Source: Amycolatopsis eburnea (GTDB taxonomy: Bacteria > Actinomycetota > Actinomycetes > Mycobacteriales > Pseudonocardiaceae). Taken from it: DNA of 64,000 nt. The notes below the pieces were generated by a model. The model was not told where the DNA came from and did not search any database. It saw only the letters and a list, made by a program, of their open reading frames with translations. This document shows, in pieces, positions 1 to 8,907 of this stretch; within the stretch, counting starts at the first letter, position 1, and every line of letters begins with the position of its first letter. Made by a program: the position numbers and the translations under genes. The stretch lies in contig NZ_RSEC01000058.1 in assembly GCF_003937945.1 (NCBI RefSeq), positions 434,001 to 498,000 of the forward strand, read 5' to 3'.

Positions 1-2
1 CC

Positions 3-1226
3 GCCCAGCTCGCCGACGCCCACGCCGACGCGATCGTCCAGCTGCTGAACACCGGTGCCGCGCCTGGCGACTTGACGCTGCTGGTGCGGGATTCGATCTA
101 CGAGGTCGTCGACCGCGCGGGCGCGTCCGTTGCGTCCTGTCCGGTGCTGCGCGGAGGCAGCCTTACAGTGTACGACACCGACGTCACCTTGCGGCCGTAC
201 GAGTTCGACCGCGCCGACGTCCGGTCGGTGGGGTGTGCTCCCGAGCTGCGTGGGCTCGATGACGATCTGACGCTGCACGTCGTGCACGCCACCAGTGGTG
301 ACAGCAGGTATCAGGTCTACGCCGGTGCGCAGCTCGATCCCGAGGGGCAGGCGGCTGTCGACTCGGTCCGGACCGTGCTCACGTTCGGGGTTCCCGCGGT
401 CGCGGTGCTCATCGGCGTCATCGCCTGGCTCGCCGTGCGGCGGTCGCTGCGGCCGGTCGAGGCCATCCGCGGCGAGGTCGCCGAGATCGGCGCGCACGAC
501 CTCGGCCGCCGGGTGCCCGCCCCGCGCAGCGGTGACGAGATCGCGCGGCTGGCCGGGACGATGAACGACATGCTCGCCCGGCTCGACGAAGCCGTCACGC
601 GGCAGAGCCGCTTCACCTCCGACGCCTCGCACGAGCTGCGCACTCCGCTCGCGTCGCTGCGGGCGCAGCTCGAAGTCCTGCTCGCGCACCCGGACCGGCT
701 CGACTGGCGGCACGCCTGCGAGAACGCGCTGCTCGACGTCACCCGGCTGCAGGACCTCGTCGCCGACCTCGTGCTGCTCGGCAAGCTCGACCACGCCGGC
801 CCCGACCGCCTCGAACCCGTGCCGCTGTCCGAAGTGGCCGAAGCCGTCGCGGCCGGGCGCGCCGAGGTCGAGGTGCGCGGGGCACCGGTGGTGCGCGGGC
901 AGCGGTCGCGGCTCGAACGGCTCCTGCGCAACCTCGTCGACAACGCGCGGCGGCACGCCGTGTCCCGGGTCGTCGTCGAGGTGTCCGCTGTGGACGGATG
1001 GGCGGTGCTGGCGGTCACCGACGACGGCCCCGGCGTCCCCGAGGCGGACCGCCGGCGCGTGTTCGACCGGTTCGTCCGCCTCGACGACGCCCGCGCCCGC
1101 GACGACGGCGGGTCAGGCCTGGGCCTGGCGATCGTCGCGGACATCGCGCGGGCTCACGGCGGCACGGCCGAGGTCGAAGCCGGGAGCCGGTTCGTCGTCC
1201 GCCTCCCGGAGCTGAAGACGTCTTAA
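3..1226 (+). CDS. Sensor histidine kinase, 5'-truncated by window edge
   Basis: This is the C-terminal part of a membrane two-component histidine kinase; the reading frame is already open at the first bases, so the start lies upstream of the window. After a periplasmic-type segment there is one hydrophobic helix (roughly 375-435), then a HAMP linker, then the dimerisation box SDASHELRTPLASL whose phospho-accepting His is the codon at 630-632. The ATPase domain follows with N-box NLVDNARRHA, G1 box DDGPGVP and G2 box GSGLGLAIV. The order is HAMP-HisKA-HATPase, as in OmpR-partnered kinases, so the cognate response regulator is probably just upstream, outside the window. The signal sensed cannot be told. 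It ends cleanly with TAA. Confidence 0.93.
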   Translation, partial: AQLADAHADAIVQLLNTGAAPGDLTLLVRDSIYEVVDRAGASVASCPVLRGGSLTVYDTDVTLRPYEFDRADVRSVGCAPELRGLDDDLTLHVVHATSGDSRYQVYAGAQLDPEGQAAVDSVRTVLTFGVPAVAVLIGVIAWLAVRRSLRPVEAIRGEVAEIGAHDLGRRVPAPRSGDEIARLAGTMNDMLARLDEAVTRQSRFTSDASHELRTPLASLRAQLEVLLAHPDRLDWRHACENALLDVTRLQDLVADLVLLGKLDHAGPDRLEPVPLSEVAEAVAAGRAEVEVRGAPVVRGQRSRLERLLRNLVDNARRHAVSRVVVEVSAVDGWAVLAVTDDGPGVPEADRRRVFDRFVRLDDARARDDGGSGLGLAIVADIARAHGGTAEVEAGSRFVVRLPELKTS

Positions 1227-1271
1227 GCCGGCTTCAGGCTCGGTTCAGCGTGCGAGATCGACGCTGCCGTC

Positions 1272-2384
1272 ATGATCATCTCTTGGCGGCCCCTCGACCA
1301 CGCCGCGTACCGGTCGGCGTCGTGGTTCCCCGGCCTGACCGGCCTGCGCGCGCTCGCGGCGCTGGCCGTCGTGTTCTTCCACTACGGCGGCCCGGTGGTC
1401 GACCGGCTGCAGGGCTGGATCGCCGTCCAGCTGTTCTTCGTGCTGTCCGGCTTCCTCATCACGACGCTGGCGTTGCGCGAAGAGGACCGCACGGGCCGGA
1501 TTTCGTTGCGGGACTTCTCCGTCCGCCGGGTTTTCCGGATCCTGCCGGTGTACTTCCTCCTGCTCGGCCTGACGGCGCTGGCGGTGACGCTCGCCGGGAC
1601 GTACGGGAGCAGCCGGCTCGCCGACGCGATGCCGTACTACCTGACCTTCCTGAACGAGGTCGTCGACTTCAACACGCCGTACCCGACGTCGTGGTCGCTG
1701 GGCGTGGAGGAGAAGTTCTACCTCGCCTGGCCCGCGCTGCTCGTGCTGACGTCGTTCGCGAAGACCGGCAAGACCGCGCTGCGCCTGCTGATCGGCGCCG
1801 GCGCGGTCGGGTTCGTGCTCGGCGTCCTGCCGCTCGCGCCCGCGCACCAGTGGGCGAGCCTGTCCGTGCACTACGGCTCGCTGGTCGTCGGCTGCGTGCT
1901 CGCGCTGGCGCTGCACCACCCGCGCGGGTTCGCGGTGCTGTGCCCGTTGACCAGCCCGGCCGCGGCGGTGCTGGTGGCGCTCGGGTTCGGCGCGCTGCAG
2001 CTGTCGGTCAAGCCGCTGGGACGGGCGTTCGGCGGGAACTGGCAGTTCGTTGTCCCGGTCTACGCGGTGGGGGCGGCGCTTCTGCTCGTCGCGGTGGTGT
2101 CCGCGGGCCCGGTCCGGCGCGTGCTTTCGAGCCGGGTGCTGACGTTCATCGGTGACCGGTCCTACGCGCTCTACCTGGCCCAGACGGGCGCGGCGGGCGT
2201 GACCGGGCTGCTGTTCCCGACCGGGCTGGGCAAAGCGGTCGCGACTTCCGCCGTCGCGCTGCTCTTCGCGTGCGGTCTGCGGAAGTGGGTCGAGCTGCCG
2301 GCCATCGCGTACGGGCGCCGGCTGCTGCGAAAAGGGGAGCGGGCCCCTGCCGTGGAACGACAGGGACCCGCTCGGGTGGGATAG
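1272..2384 (+). CDS. Acyltransferase 3 (OafA/YrhL-like) integral membrane protein
   Basis: This 370-residue multi-pass membrane protein is of the acyltransferase-3 family, which O-acylates cell-surface glycans, peptidoglycan or secreted metabolites. The N-terminus carries the family signature GLRALAALAVVFFHYGG with the conserved His, followed by FFVLSGFLIT, RRVFRILPVYFL and SWSLGVEEKFYLAWP, and about ten hydrophobic segments. It starts 45 bp after the histidine kinase, with only a weak Shine-Dalgarno sequence, and could be read through from it. Its 3' end contains a long hairpin that probably also terminates the convergent ald gene. The substrate is unknown. Confidence 0.9.
   Translation: MIISWRPLDHAAYRSASWFPGLTGLRALAALAVVFFHYGGPVVDRLQGWIAVQLFFVLSGFLITTLALREEDRTGRISLRDFSVRRVFRILPVYFLLLGLTALAVTLAGTYGSSRLADAMPYYLTFLNEVVDFNTPYPTSWSLGVEEKFYLAWPALLVLTSFAKTGKTALRLLIGAGAVGFVLGVLPLAPAHQWASLSVHYGSLVVGCVLALALHHPRGFAVLCPLTSPAAAVLVALGFGALQLSVKPLGRAFGGNWQFVVPVYAVGAALLLVAVVSAGPVRRVLSSRVLTFIGDRSYALYLAQTGAAGVTGLLFPTGLGKAVATSAVALLFACGLRKWVELPAIAYGRRLLRKGERAPAVERQGPARVG
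2337..2373. terminator. Bidirectional hairpin terminator between acyltransferase and ald
   Basis: The arms GAGCGGGCCCCTG (2337-2349) and CAGGGACCCGCTC (2361-2373) pair along 13 bp with one mismatch around an 11-nt loop. The hairpin lies inside the last codons of the acyltransferase gene and 13 bp past the ald stop on the minus strand, so it best serves as the ald terminator. No U-tract follows, as is usual in high-GC actinobacteria. Confidence 0.65.
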
Positions 2385-2385
2385 G

Positions 2386-3501
2386 TCAGGCGAGGACGGT
2401 GTCCAGCGGCGTGTGCACCAGGTCGTGGGCCACCGCGACCGGGCCGTTGGTCAGCGCGCCGGCGTGCGTGTTGAGGCCCTTCGCGAGCGCGGCGTCGGCC
2501 TGCAGCGCGGCCTTCCAGCCGTGCTCGGCCAGCTGTACAGCGTAAGGCAGCGTGACGTTGGTGAGGCCGTAGGTCGACGTGCGGGGCACCGCGCCCGGCA
2601 TGTTCGCGACGCAGTAGAAGACGGACTCGTGCACGGTGTAAGTCGGGTCGTCGTGCGTGGTCGGGCGCGAGTCGGCGAAGCAGCCGCCCTGGTCGATCGC
2701 GATGTCGACGAGCACGCTGCCGGCCTTCATCCGGGACACGAGGTCGTTCGAGACCAGCTTCGGCGCCTTCGCACCCGGGACCAGCACCGCGCCGATGACC
2801 AGGTCGGCCTGCAGCACGGACTCCTCGACCGACAGGCGGTTCGACGTCACCGTGCGGATGCGGCCGCCGAAGTCGTTGTCGATCTGGCGGAGGCGGTCGA
2901 CGTTGGTGTCCAGGATCTCGACGTCCGAGCCGAGGCCCAGCGCGACGCGGGCGGCGTTGAGGCCGGCCACGCCGCCGCCGATGACTACGACGCGCGCCGG
3001 GTGCACGCCGGGGATGCCGCCGGGCAGGACACCGCGCCCGCCGCTGGGCTTCATCAGCGAGAACGCGCCGACCTGCGGGGCCAGCCGGCCCGCGACCTCG
3101 GACATCGGGGCGAGCAGCGGGAGGGCGCCGTTGGCGGTCTGCACCGTCTCGTAGGCGATCGCGGTGGTGCCGGCGGCCAGCAGCGCGTCGGTCAGCGGCC
3201 GGTCGGCGGCGATGTGCAGGTAGGTGAAGAGGACCTGGTCGGCGCGCAGTCGCGGGTACTCCTCGGCGATCGGCTCCTTGACCTTGAGGACGAGCTCGCC
3301 CTCGGCCCAGGTCTCCTCGGCGGTGGCGAGGATCTTCGCGCCGGCGGCGACGTACTCCTCGTCGGCGATGGACGACCCGGTGCCCGCGCCGGTCTCGACG
3401 AAGACGTCGTGCCCGCGCCCGACCAGCTCGTGCACGCCGGCCGGGGTCAGCGCGACCCGGTACTCGTGCTTCTTGATCTCACGGGGAACGGCGATACGCA
3501 C
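2386..3501 (-). CDS. ald: Alanine dehydrogenase
   Basis: NAD-dependent L-alanine dehydrogenase, cytosolic, interconverting alanine and pyruvate plus ammonia. I chose GTG at 3501 rather than the longer frame because AGGAGG sits six bases upstream and the protein then has 371 residues beginning VRIAVPREIKKHEYRVALTP, the usual length and start of the family. N-terminal substrate residues lie in KKHEYRVALTP and VLKVKEP, the Rossmann motif is VVIGGGVAGLNAARVALGLG, and the C-terminal half has VDIAIDQGGCFADSRPTTH. It is divergent from the oxidoreductase at 3674 and convergent with the acyltransferase. Confidence 0.96.
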   Translation of the reverse strand: MRIAVPREIKKHEYRVALTPAGVHELVGRGHDVFVETGAGTGSSIADEEYVAAGAKILATAEETWAEGELVLKVKEPIAEEYPRLRADQVLFTYLHIAADRPLTDALLAAGTTAIAYETVQTANGALPLLAPMSEVAGRLAPQVGAFSLMKPSGGRGVLPGGIPGVHPARVVVIGGGVAGLNAARVALGLGSDVEILDTNVDRLRQIDNDFGGRIRTVTSNRLSVEESVLQADLVIGAVLVPGAKAPKLVSNDLVSRMKAGSVLVDIAIDQGGCFADSRPTTHDDPTYTVHESVFYCVANMPGAVPRTSTYGLTNVTLPYAVQLAEHGWKAALQADAALAKGLNTHAGALTNGPVAVAHDLVHTPLDTVLA

Positions 3502-3636
3502 GGTCGGCCTCCTGGGTCGGTCTGCGTCGAAAATCGGTGCGGTGTTGCCACTCACGGTGAGCCACCCGGACGGCGGTGTCATCGTGCTATGCGGACATTT
3601 CTTCGCGGCTTTCGTGGTGCTCGGCGGACAACACCG

Positions 3637-3659
3637 TTGACTTCGACTTCACTTGAAGT
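3637..3659 (+). promoter_or_regulatory. Promoter region with a palindromic operator, MerR-like
   Basis: TTGACT at 3637-3642 could be a -35 box. It is followed by the perfect inverted repeat ACTTCA-CT-TGAAGT (3646-3659), 14 bp before the ATG of the oxidoreductase. Palindromes of this size within a promoter spacer are typical of MerR-family control of oxidoreductase genes. No convincing -10 box follows and no MerR gene lies nearby, so the assignment to that family is an inference. Confidence 0.45.
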
Positions 3660-3673
3660 TGCACCGTGGGCGC

Positions 3674-4609
3674 ATGAGAGCTGTTTGGTTGCGCGAGTTC
3701 GGCGGCCCGGAGGTGCTCGTCCCGGGGGACGCGCCGGATCCCGTCCCCGGGCCCGGTCAGGTGCTGGTGGAAGTGGCCTTCGCGAACACCACGTTCGTCG
3801 AGACGCAGTTCCGGGCGGGCGCGCCCGGGCCGTTCCGGGCGGAGCCGCCGCTGATCCCCGGCAACGGCGTCGGCGGGGTGATCAGCGCGGTCGGCGAAGG
3901 GGTGGACCCGGGACTGGCCGGCCAGCGGGTGGTGACGTCGACCGGCGGCTCCGGCGGCTACGCCCAGCGCGTCGCGGTGGACGCGGCCGCGGTGTTCGCG
4001 GTCCCGCCGTCCCTGGAACTCGACGCGGCGGTGGCGGTCCTCGCGGACGGCCGCACCGCGACCGGCTTGGTGCATGCCACCAGGGTGCGCCCGGGCGATC
4101 GAGTCCTGGTCGAGGCGGCGGCGGGCGGCGTCGGCGGCCTGCTGGTCCAGCTGGCGAAGGCGGCGGGAGCATCCGTGACCGGCGCGGCGGGCGGCCCGGC
4201 GAAGGTGTCCCGGGTCCGCGGCGCCGACGCCGTCGTCGACTACCTGTCCCCGGACTGGACGGCATCGGTGGGCGAGGTCGACGTGGTCTTCGACGGCGTG
4301 GGCGGCGCGATCGGCGCGGCCGCGTTCGGCCTGCTGCGCCGAGGCGGCCGAATGGCGGTCTACGGCCTGGCGAGCGGCTCGTGGGCGGAAGTGTCCGAAG
4401 AGGACGCCGAGGCGCGCGGAGTCTCGCTGGTGCGCTCGATCGGCGGCGCGGCGGAGCTGCGCGCGTTCACGGAGTCGGCACTGGCGGAGGCGGCGGCGGG
4501 ACGGCTGGTGCCGGTGATCGGCCAGCGCTTCCCGCTGGAGAAGGCCGCGGACGCGCACGCGGCGATCGAATCCCGGACCACGGTGGGAAAGACGTTGCTG
4601 GTCGCGTGA
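3674..4609 (+). CDS. Zinc-type alcohol dehydrogenase/quinone oxidoreductase (MDR family)
   Basis: This 311-residue medium-chain dehydrogenase/reductase of the NADPH:quinone reductase group starts MRAVWLREFGGPEVL. The N-terminal GroES-like fold has NGVGGVISAVGEGVD. The cofactor domain contains RVLVEAAAGGVGGLLVQLAKAAG, the AxxGGVG nucleotide motif of zinc-independent quinone reductases. No structural zinc Cys cluster is visible. The C-terminus has the usual PLEKAADAHAAIESR. A TTG start at 3653 is possible, but ATG 3674 gives the normal family N-terminus. The palindrome just upstream suggests it is induced by a small molecule or electrophile. Confidence 0.88.
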   Translation: MRAVWLREFGGPEVLVPGDAPDPVPGPGQVLVEVAFANTTFVETQFRAGAPGPFRAEPPLIPGNGVGGVISAVGEGVDPGLAGQRVVTSTGGSGGYAQRVAVDAAAVFAVPPSLELDAAVAVLADGRTATGLVHATRVRPGDRVLVEAAAGGVGGLLVQLAKAAGASVTGAAGGPAKVSRVRGADAVVDYLSPDWTASVGEVDVVFDGVGGAIGAAAFGLLRRGGRMAVYGLASGSWAEVSEEDAEARGVSLVRSIGGAAELRAFTESALAEAAAGRLVPVIGQRFPLEKAADAHAAIESRTTVGKTLLVA

Positions 4610-4905
4610 GCGAGCTGTTCCCCGCCCGGCAGCTGGCGTTCCCCGGTTTTCCGGCCGCCGCAACCCGATCACCGCGCCCCACCCTTCCCTGGGGGACGAG
4701 CCCCGCTCAGTCTATCGCCGGGCCCTGACAGTCCGGCGGTTTCGCGGGCTGCGCGGCCGAGTTGTCCACATCGGCCGGGGGTTGTGGACAGTTCGGCGGC
4801 GAGAGCGGCGTGCAGGCCGCGAAAGTCGAAGCCGCCGTGACTTCGCCGGCTGAGGGGCACCCTCGTGGACGCAAAGCCATGAAGGTGCCCCTCGGCAACC
4901 GAACG
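4610..4905. other. Intergenic stretch with one strong hairpin and no gene recognised
   Basis: Between two convergent genes I see no reading frame with protein-like composition. The only structure is the hairpin at 4852-4893. The short overlapping frames on the minus strand are arginine/proline-rich and look like codon shadows. Confidence 0.5.
4852..4893. terminator. Hairpin terminator after the metalloprotease gene
   Basis: Perfect 10-bp arms GAGGGGCACC (4852-4861) and GGTGCCCCTC (4884-4893) enclose a 22-nt loop. On the minus strand it starts 12 bp beyond the protease stop codon, so it is a likely terminator of that gene. Confidence 0.55.
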
Positions 4906-5820
4906 TCAGCCGCGGTAAGCGGACCAGGAGCTGTTCATCCGCGTGCCCTGGCCCGCGGTGAATTCGTACATGCACCCGTCGTAGCTGTAGTCCATGAAGT
5001 TGTGCACCGGGTCCTTGCCCGTCGACGTGCAGGTGTCCTTGTTCGTCGGGCACCCGGACGTCGCCGTCGCCTCGGCCGGGGTGTCGGAGACGTAGTCGCC
5101 CGAACCGGAGCAGCCGCCCTGGAACGTGTGGTAGAGGCCCATCCAGTGGCCGACCTCGTGGGTGGCCGTGTCGCCCTCGTTGTAGTTCGTCGCCGAGCGG
5201 CCCGGGAGGGACTCGTCGAGGATGACCACGCCGTCCATCTTGGGCTGGGAGTTGTAGTTCCAGGGGAACGTCGCCCAGCCGAGGAGGTCGTCGCCGAGGT
5301 TGGCGGTGTAGATGTTCAGCGCGTTCTTGCCGCCCTTGCGCAGCGCGTTCTTCATGTTGCGCTCGGCGGACGTGCCGTCGGTGATGCCGTTGTACCAGGT
5401 GGAGTTGTTCGTGTAGTCGGTGCTCACGAGCGAGAAGCTGAAGCCGCTCGAAGCGTACGCGCTGTTCAGCACCGAGATCTGCTTGGTGATCGTCGACGAC
5501 GGCAGGTTGCCGGTCGAACCGCTCGTGATCACGTGGAAGTACACCGGGATCGAGACGGCCGCCGCGGCCTTGAACGACGTGCGCTTGCCCGCGAGCTTGC
5601 TCTGCATGTCCGCCTCGACGCGGGCCGCTTCCGCCGGGGACAGGCTGTCGGCGTGGCCGTCCTTGCTGCGGTCCGCGGCGTGCGTGGGCGTGAAGCAGTC
5701 GGCGGACGGCGCCGCGACCGCGCTGCCGGTGGTGGTGCCCGGGACGACCAGGGCGACCAGGGAGAGCGCGGACACCGCGCCCAGCTTGACGGCCCTGCGC
5801 AACCGCTCCGAACTGCTCAT
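4906..5820 (-). CDS. Secreted zinc metalloprotease, M43/pappalysin type
   Basis: A 304-residue secreted protease. ATG 5820 has GAGGAG just upstream and gives a classical signal peptide: basic MSSSERLRRAVKLG, then the hydrophobic ALSLVALVVPGTTTGSA. The zinc site is THEVGHWMGLYHTF, an extended HEXXHxxGxxH metzincin motif, followed by a disulfide-rich segment (GGCSGSGDYVSDTPAE, SGCPTNKDTCTS) and the Met-turn NFMDYSYDGCMYEFTAGQ. These are hallmarks of the M43 cytophagalysin/pappalysin group. It is probably exported by Sec as a monocistronic gene with its own terminator. Natural substrates are unknown. Confidence 0.92.
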   Translation of the reverse strand: MSSSERLRRAVKLGAVSALSLVALVVPGTTTGSAVAAPSADCFTPTHAADRSKDGHADSLSPAEAARVEADMQSKLAGKRTSFKAAAAVSIPVYFHVITSGSTGNLPSSTITKQISVLNSAYASSGFSFSLVSTDYTNNSTWYNGITDGTSAERNMKNALRKGGKNALNIYTANLGDDLLGWATFPWNYNSQPKMDGVVILDESLPGRSATNYNEGDTATHEVGHWMGLYHTFQGGCSGSGDYVSDTPAEATATSGCPTNKDTCTSTGKDPVHNFMDYSYDGCMYEFTAGQGTRMNSSWSAYRG

Positions 5821-5983
5821 GGACACTCCTCTGCGACGACCCGGCGACCCCGGGTGATGCAGAGAAAAGTGCGTCAAGCGATCACCCGAATCCACCACCT
5901 TTCGGCTGGAAAACACAATCCGGACGATCGGCGCGATCCATGCGGAGCAACGCATGCGTCGGGTACTGGGCCGAACGGCGCAA

Positions 5984-7540
5984 TCAGCTCCAGCGCAGTG
6001 CCACCAGCTGGATGAGCAGCGCCAGCCGGACGTCGGGGTCGTCGAGGTCCAGCGGGACCAGCTCCAGGAGCTTCCGCATCCGGTACCGCAGGGTGTTCGG
6101 GTGGATCCGCAGCTCCCGCGCCGCCGCGCGCGGGTCGCCGGGGTGGCGCAGCCATTCGTAGAGCGTCTCGACGTAGCCGGCCTTGCCCGTCTCGTCGTGC
6201 GCGCGCAGGGCGCCCAGCGGGCCGAGTTCGGCGACCTTCGCCCCGGCCGCCGCCGTCGCGCCGCGGTGCAGCGTCAACGCCGTCCAGGCTTCGTCGAACG
6301 TGATCACGCGCTCGCGGAGCAGCTCCGCGCGCAGTAGGCCGAGGGCTTCGTCGGCCTGGTCCCGCGACGCCGAGAGGTCGCCGATCTCGCCGGGCGCGCC
6401 CGCCGCGGCGCGCGGAGCACCGGTGCGACGAGACGGTCCCGTCGCGACGAGAGCCTGGCGCAGTTCCGCCCAGCCGCCGGGGCCCGGCCGGTCCGGGACC
6501 ACGGCGTAGAGCAGCCCGCCCAGCTCGGTCGCCACCGGACGGCTGCCGATGCCCTGGGAGATCCGTTCGAGCAGGGCGAGCCGCAGGCCTTCGGCGTCGC
6601 GCCCGTCGCCGCCGGTGACCTCGATGACGACCACGCGGTGCGGCTCGTCGGACAGGTCCAGCTCCGCCATCGCCTTGCGCGGGTTCGCCCGGCCTTCGAG
6701 CACCCCGCGCAGCAGTTCCGCGGACGCGCGGCGCTGCGCGTCGGTGTGCGCGCGGCGCCGCAGCAGGTGCAGCGCGACGACCGGGGCGGCGTCGGCGAAC
6801 GCGGCCGCGCGCTCGTCGGACACCGGCCCGGCGACCACCGCCCACATCGACCCGAGCAGCTCGCCGCCCATCCGGATCGGCACGATCAGCCGCGGCAGCG
6901 TGCCGTCGCGCTGCGCCGGGACGAAGATCGTCTGCCGGCCGCGGGACAGCTCGCGGAACACCCCGCGCGAGCGGAACCGCGCGAGGACGTCGTCGGGGAT
7001 GCGGCGGCCCATGATCGTGGCGACGCGCGCGGGGTCGGTGAGGTCCTGGCGCGCGGAGTAGGCGAGCACGCGCGAGTTGGTGTCCTCGATGGTCACCGGC
7101 GCGTCCACGACGGACGCGACCGCGTCGGCGAGCCGGAAGAGGTCGCCGGAGCCGGGGTCGAGGTCTTCGGACTCGTCGGCGAGGGCGTCCAGGACCGTCC
7201 GCAACAGCCAGACGAGCTGCGCCCACGACGTCGCCGCGTGCACCTGCACCAGCGCGATCCCGCTCGCCTTCGCGGCCCGCTTCACCGGCGGCTTCGCAGC
7301 GAACGGCGGCTTGAGCAGCACGGCGGCGGCGCCCTGCGCGGCGCTCTGCCGCACCAGTTCTGCGGCGTCTTCGGGACCGGTCGTGGCGACGCCGAGCACA
7401 AGGTCCCCGGCCGACAGCGTGACCGCGCCGCCGGGCTCGGCGATGACGACGTCGGCGACCGCGGGGGAGTCGTCGGGCACCTGGAGCGCGTGGAGCAGCG
7501 TCGGCCCCACCCGGTCGACCACGCTGCGCACCGAGACCAC
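5984..7540 (-). CDS. PucR-family transcriptional regulator
   Basis: A cytosolic 518-residue regulator. The N-terminal part resembles the PucR/GAF-like sensory region and includes SRVLAYSARQDLTDPARV. A central degenerate GGDEF-like segment follows, and the C-terminal helix-turn-helix of the family is LRIHPNTLRYRMRKLLELV near residues 475-495. PucR-type regulators often control purine, amino-acid or secondary-metabolite catabolism. The start is GTG 7540; two consecutive GTG-like codons make the exact start uncertain by one residue. It is divergent from the methyltransferase with only 50 bp between them, so the two probably share a control region. Confidence 0.88.
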   Translation of the reverse strand: MVSVRSVVDRVGPTLLHALQVPDDSPAVADVVIAEPGGAVTLSAGDLVLGVATTGPEDAAELVRQSAAQGAAAVLLKPPFAAKPPVKRAAKASGIALVQVHAATSWAQLVWLLRTVLDALADESEDLDPGSGDLFRLADAVASVVDAPVTIEDTNSRVLAYSARQDLTDPARVATIMGRRIPDDVLARFRSRGVFRELSRGRQTIFVPAQRDGTLPRLIVPIRMGGELLGSMWAVVAGPVSDERAAAFADAAPVVALHLLRRRAHTDAQRRASAELLRGVLEGRANPRKAMAELDLSDEPHRVVVIEVTGGDGRDAEGLRLALLERISQGIGSRPVATELGGLLYAVVPDRPGPGGWAELRQALVATGPSRRTGAPRAAAGAPGEIGDLSASRDQADEALGLLRAELLRERVITFDEAWTALTLHRGATAAAGAKVAELGPLGALRAHDETGKAGYVETLYEWLRHPGDPRAAARELRIHPNTLRYRMRKLLELVPLDLDDPDVRLALLIQLVALRWS

Positions 7541-7590
7541 GGGATCATTCTGGCCGAGAAACCGGTGGACGGCTCGGTAGGGTCGACGAG

Positions 7591-8211
7591 GTGAGCGAAG
7601 CCCGGCGGATCGTCGAATCCGGCTACGACAGCTCGGCGGAGCGGTACCTGGAGTGGAGCGCCCGCATCGAAGACGACCCGCGGATGCGCTTCCTGGGCGA
7701 GCTGACCGGCCGGCTCCCCGACGGCTCCCGCGTGCTGGACCTCGGGTGCGGCGCCGGTGTCCCCTGCACGGCGGTGCTGGCCGAACGCCACGACGTCGTC
7801 GGCGTCGACCTCTCCGCGACGCAGCTCGAACTGGCGCGGCGCAACGTCCCCGGTGGACGGTTCGAGAAGGGCGACATGACCGCGGTGTCCTTTCCCGACG
7901 GCAGCTTCGACGCGGTCACGGCGTTCTACTCCGTGCTGCACGTGCCTCGCGAGGAACAGGGCGCGCTCTTCGCGCGGATCGCCGGCTGGCTGCGCCCCGG
8001 CGGCTGGTTCCTGGCCGCGCTCGGCTGCAGCGAAGCGAACGGAGTCGAAGCAGACTGGCTGGGCACGCCGATGTTCTTCAGCAGCCACGCGCCTGCGGTT
8101 AACCGGCGTTTACTCGAAGCCGCGGGCTTCACGCTCGAGGTGGACGAGCCGGTGACGATCCAGGAACCGGAAGGGCCGGCGCGGTTCCACTGGGTGCTCG
8201 GCAGGCGGTGA
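7591..8211 (+). CDS. Class I SAM-dependent methyltransferase
   Basis: A 206-residue methyltransferase with motif I VLDLGCGAGVPCTAVLA and the acidic motif II loop VVGVDLSATQLELARRN. Motif IV is GSFDAVTAFYSVLHVP and the late strand has LRPGGWFLAALG. The substrate cannot be inferred. The start is GTG 7591. Codon 174 is TTA (8110-8112), a very rare leucine codon in such GC-rich genomes and a possible point of bldA-type translational control. The PucR gene is divergent and may regulate it. Confidence 0.88.
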   Translation: MSEARRIVESGYDSSAERYLEWSARIEDDPRMRFLGELTGRLPDGSRVLDLGCGAGVPCTAVLAERHDVVGVDLSATQLELARRNVPGGRFEKGDMTAVSFPDGSFDAVTAFYSVLHVPREEQGALFARIAGWLRPGGWFLAALGCSEANGVEADWLGTPMFFSSHAPAVNRRLLEAAGFTLEVDEPVTIQEPEGPARFHWVLGRR

Positions 8212-8484
8212 GCCGGCAGGCGTTCAGGGGGTCAGCGCTCCACCGGAACACGTCTCCGCGCTCGCATTTCGCTCACCGCGCTCCTGGCTGTTTCCGGAAA
8301 TGGCGGACCGAAAGACAGCCGAAAATTCCTGTCGCGACCGTCGGGTGGCCGAAAAGAACTGTCCGTCCGGCAGTGAATCTCCTTGCGGCACAACGGCATA
8401 CCCCGGTGGAAGCGCCGCTTGATCTTGTGGCATTCTCTCGCGCCTGTCCGCGGAGACGGCTCGGGAAAGCGTGAGGTGATCGGC

Positions 8485-8901
8485 TTGTACGGACGTGACG
8501 TGGCGGAATGGAAAAAGATGATCGCGGCCGGGCGGACGATCCTGATCGCCAGGGCGGTGGCGGACCGGACCACGTCGTACGGCGAATTCGCGGCCGCGCT
8601 CGTGCGCGCCACGGGCGTCGCCGGGTTCGACTTCACGACCGGTGCCGGCCGCGCGAGCATGGCGTACCTGCTCGACCGCATCTCCGAGGCGGCGTACGCG
8701 GAGTCGGGCGGCCGGCTGCTCGGCGCGCTCGTCCGCAACCTCGGCGCGGACGACGCCGGACCCGGCTTCTACCGGCTCGCGAGCCGGAAGGGCCTGGCGG
8801 TGCCGCGCACCCGCGGCGGCCGCCAGGCGTTCTGGGCTCAGCACGTGCGGGAACTGCACGAGCACTTCGCCGGCGTCGCCCACCGGCCGGCCGCGGGTTA
8901 A
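8485..8901 (+). CDS. Hypothetical protein, 138 residues
   Basis: Not recognised. I place the start at TTG 8485 because GAGGTGAT ends eight bases before it; GTG 8476 overlaps that ribosome site and is less likely. The protein is soluble and mixed alpha/beta, beginning LYGRDVAEWKKMIAAGRTILIARA, with AYLLDRISEAAYAESGGRLLGALV and an aromatic C-terminal helix around RQAFWAQHVRELHEHF. Codon use matches its neighbours. The 273 bp upstream are comparatively AT-rich, with a TTTCCGGAAA palindrome, and may hold its promoter. No function is proposed. Confidence 0.65.
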   Translation: MYGRDVAEWKKMIAAGRTILIARAVADRTTSYGEFAAALVRATGVAGFDFTTGAGRASMAYLLDRISEAAYAESGGRLLGALVRNLGADDAGPGFYRLASRKGLAVPRTRGGRQAFWAQHVRELHEHFAGVAHRPAAG

Positions 8902-8907
8902 CGGCGG

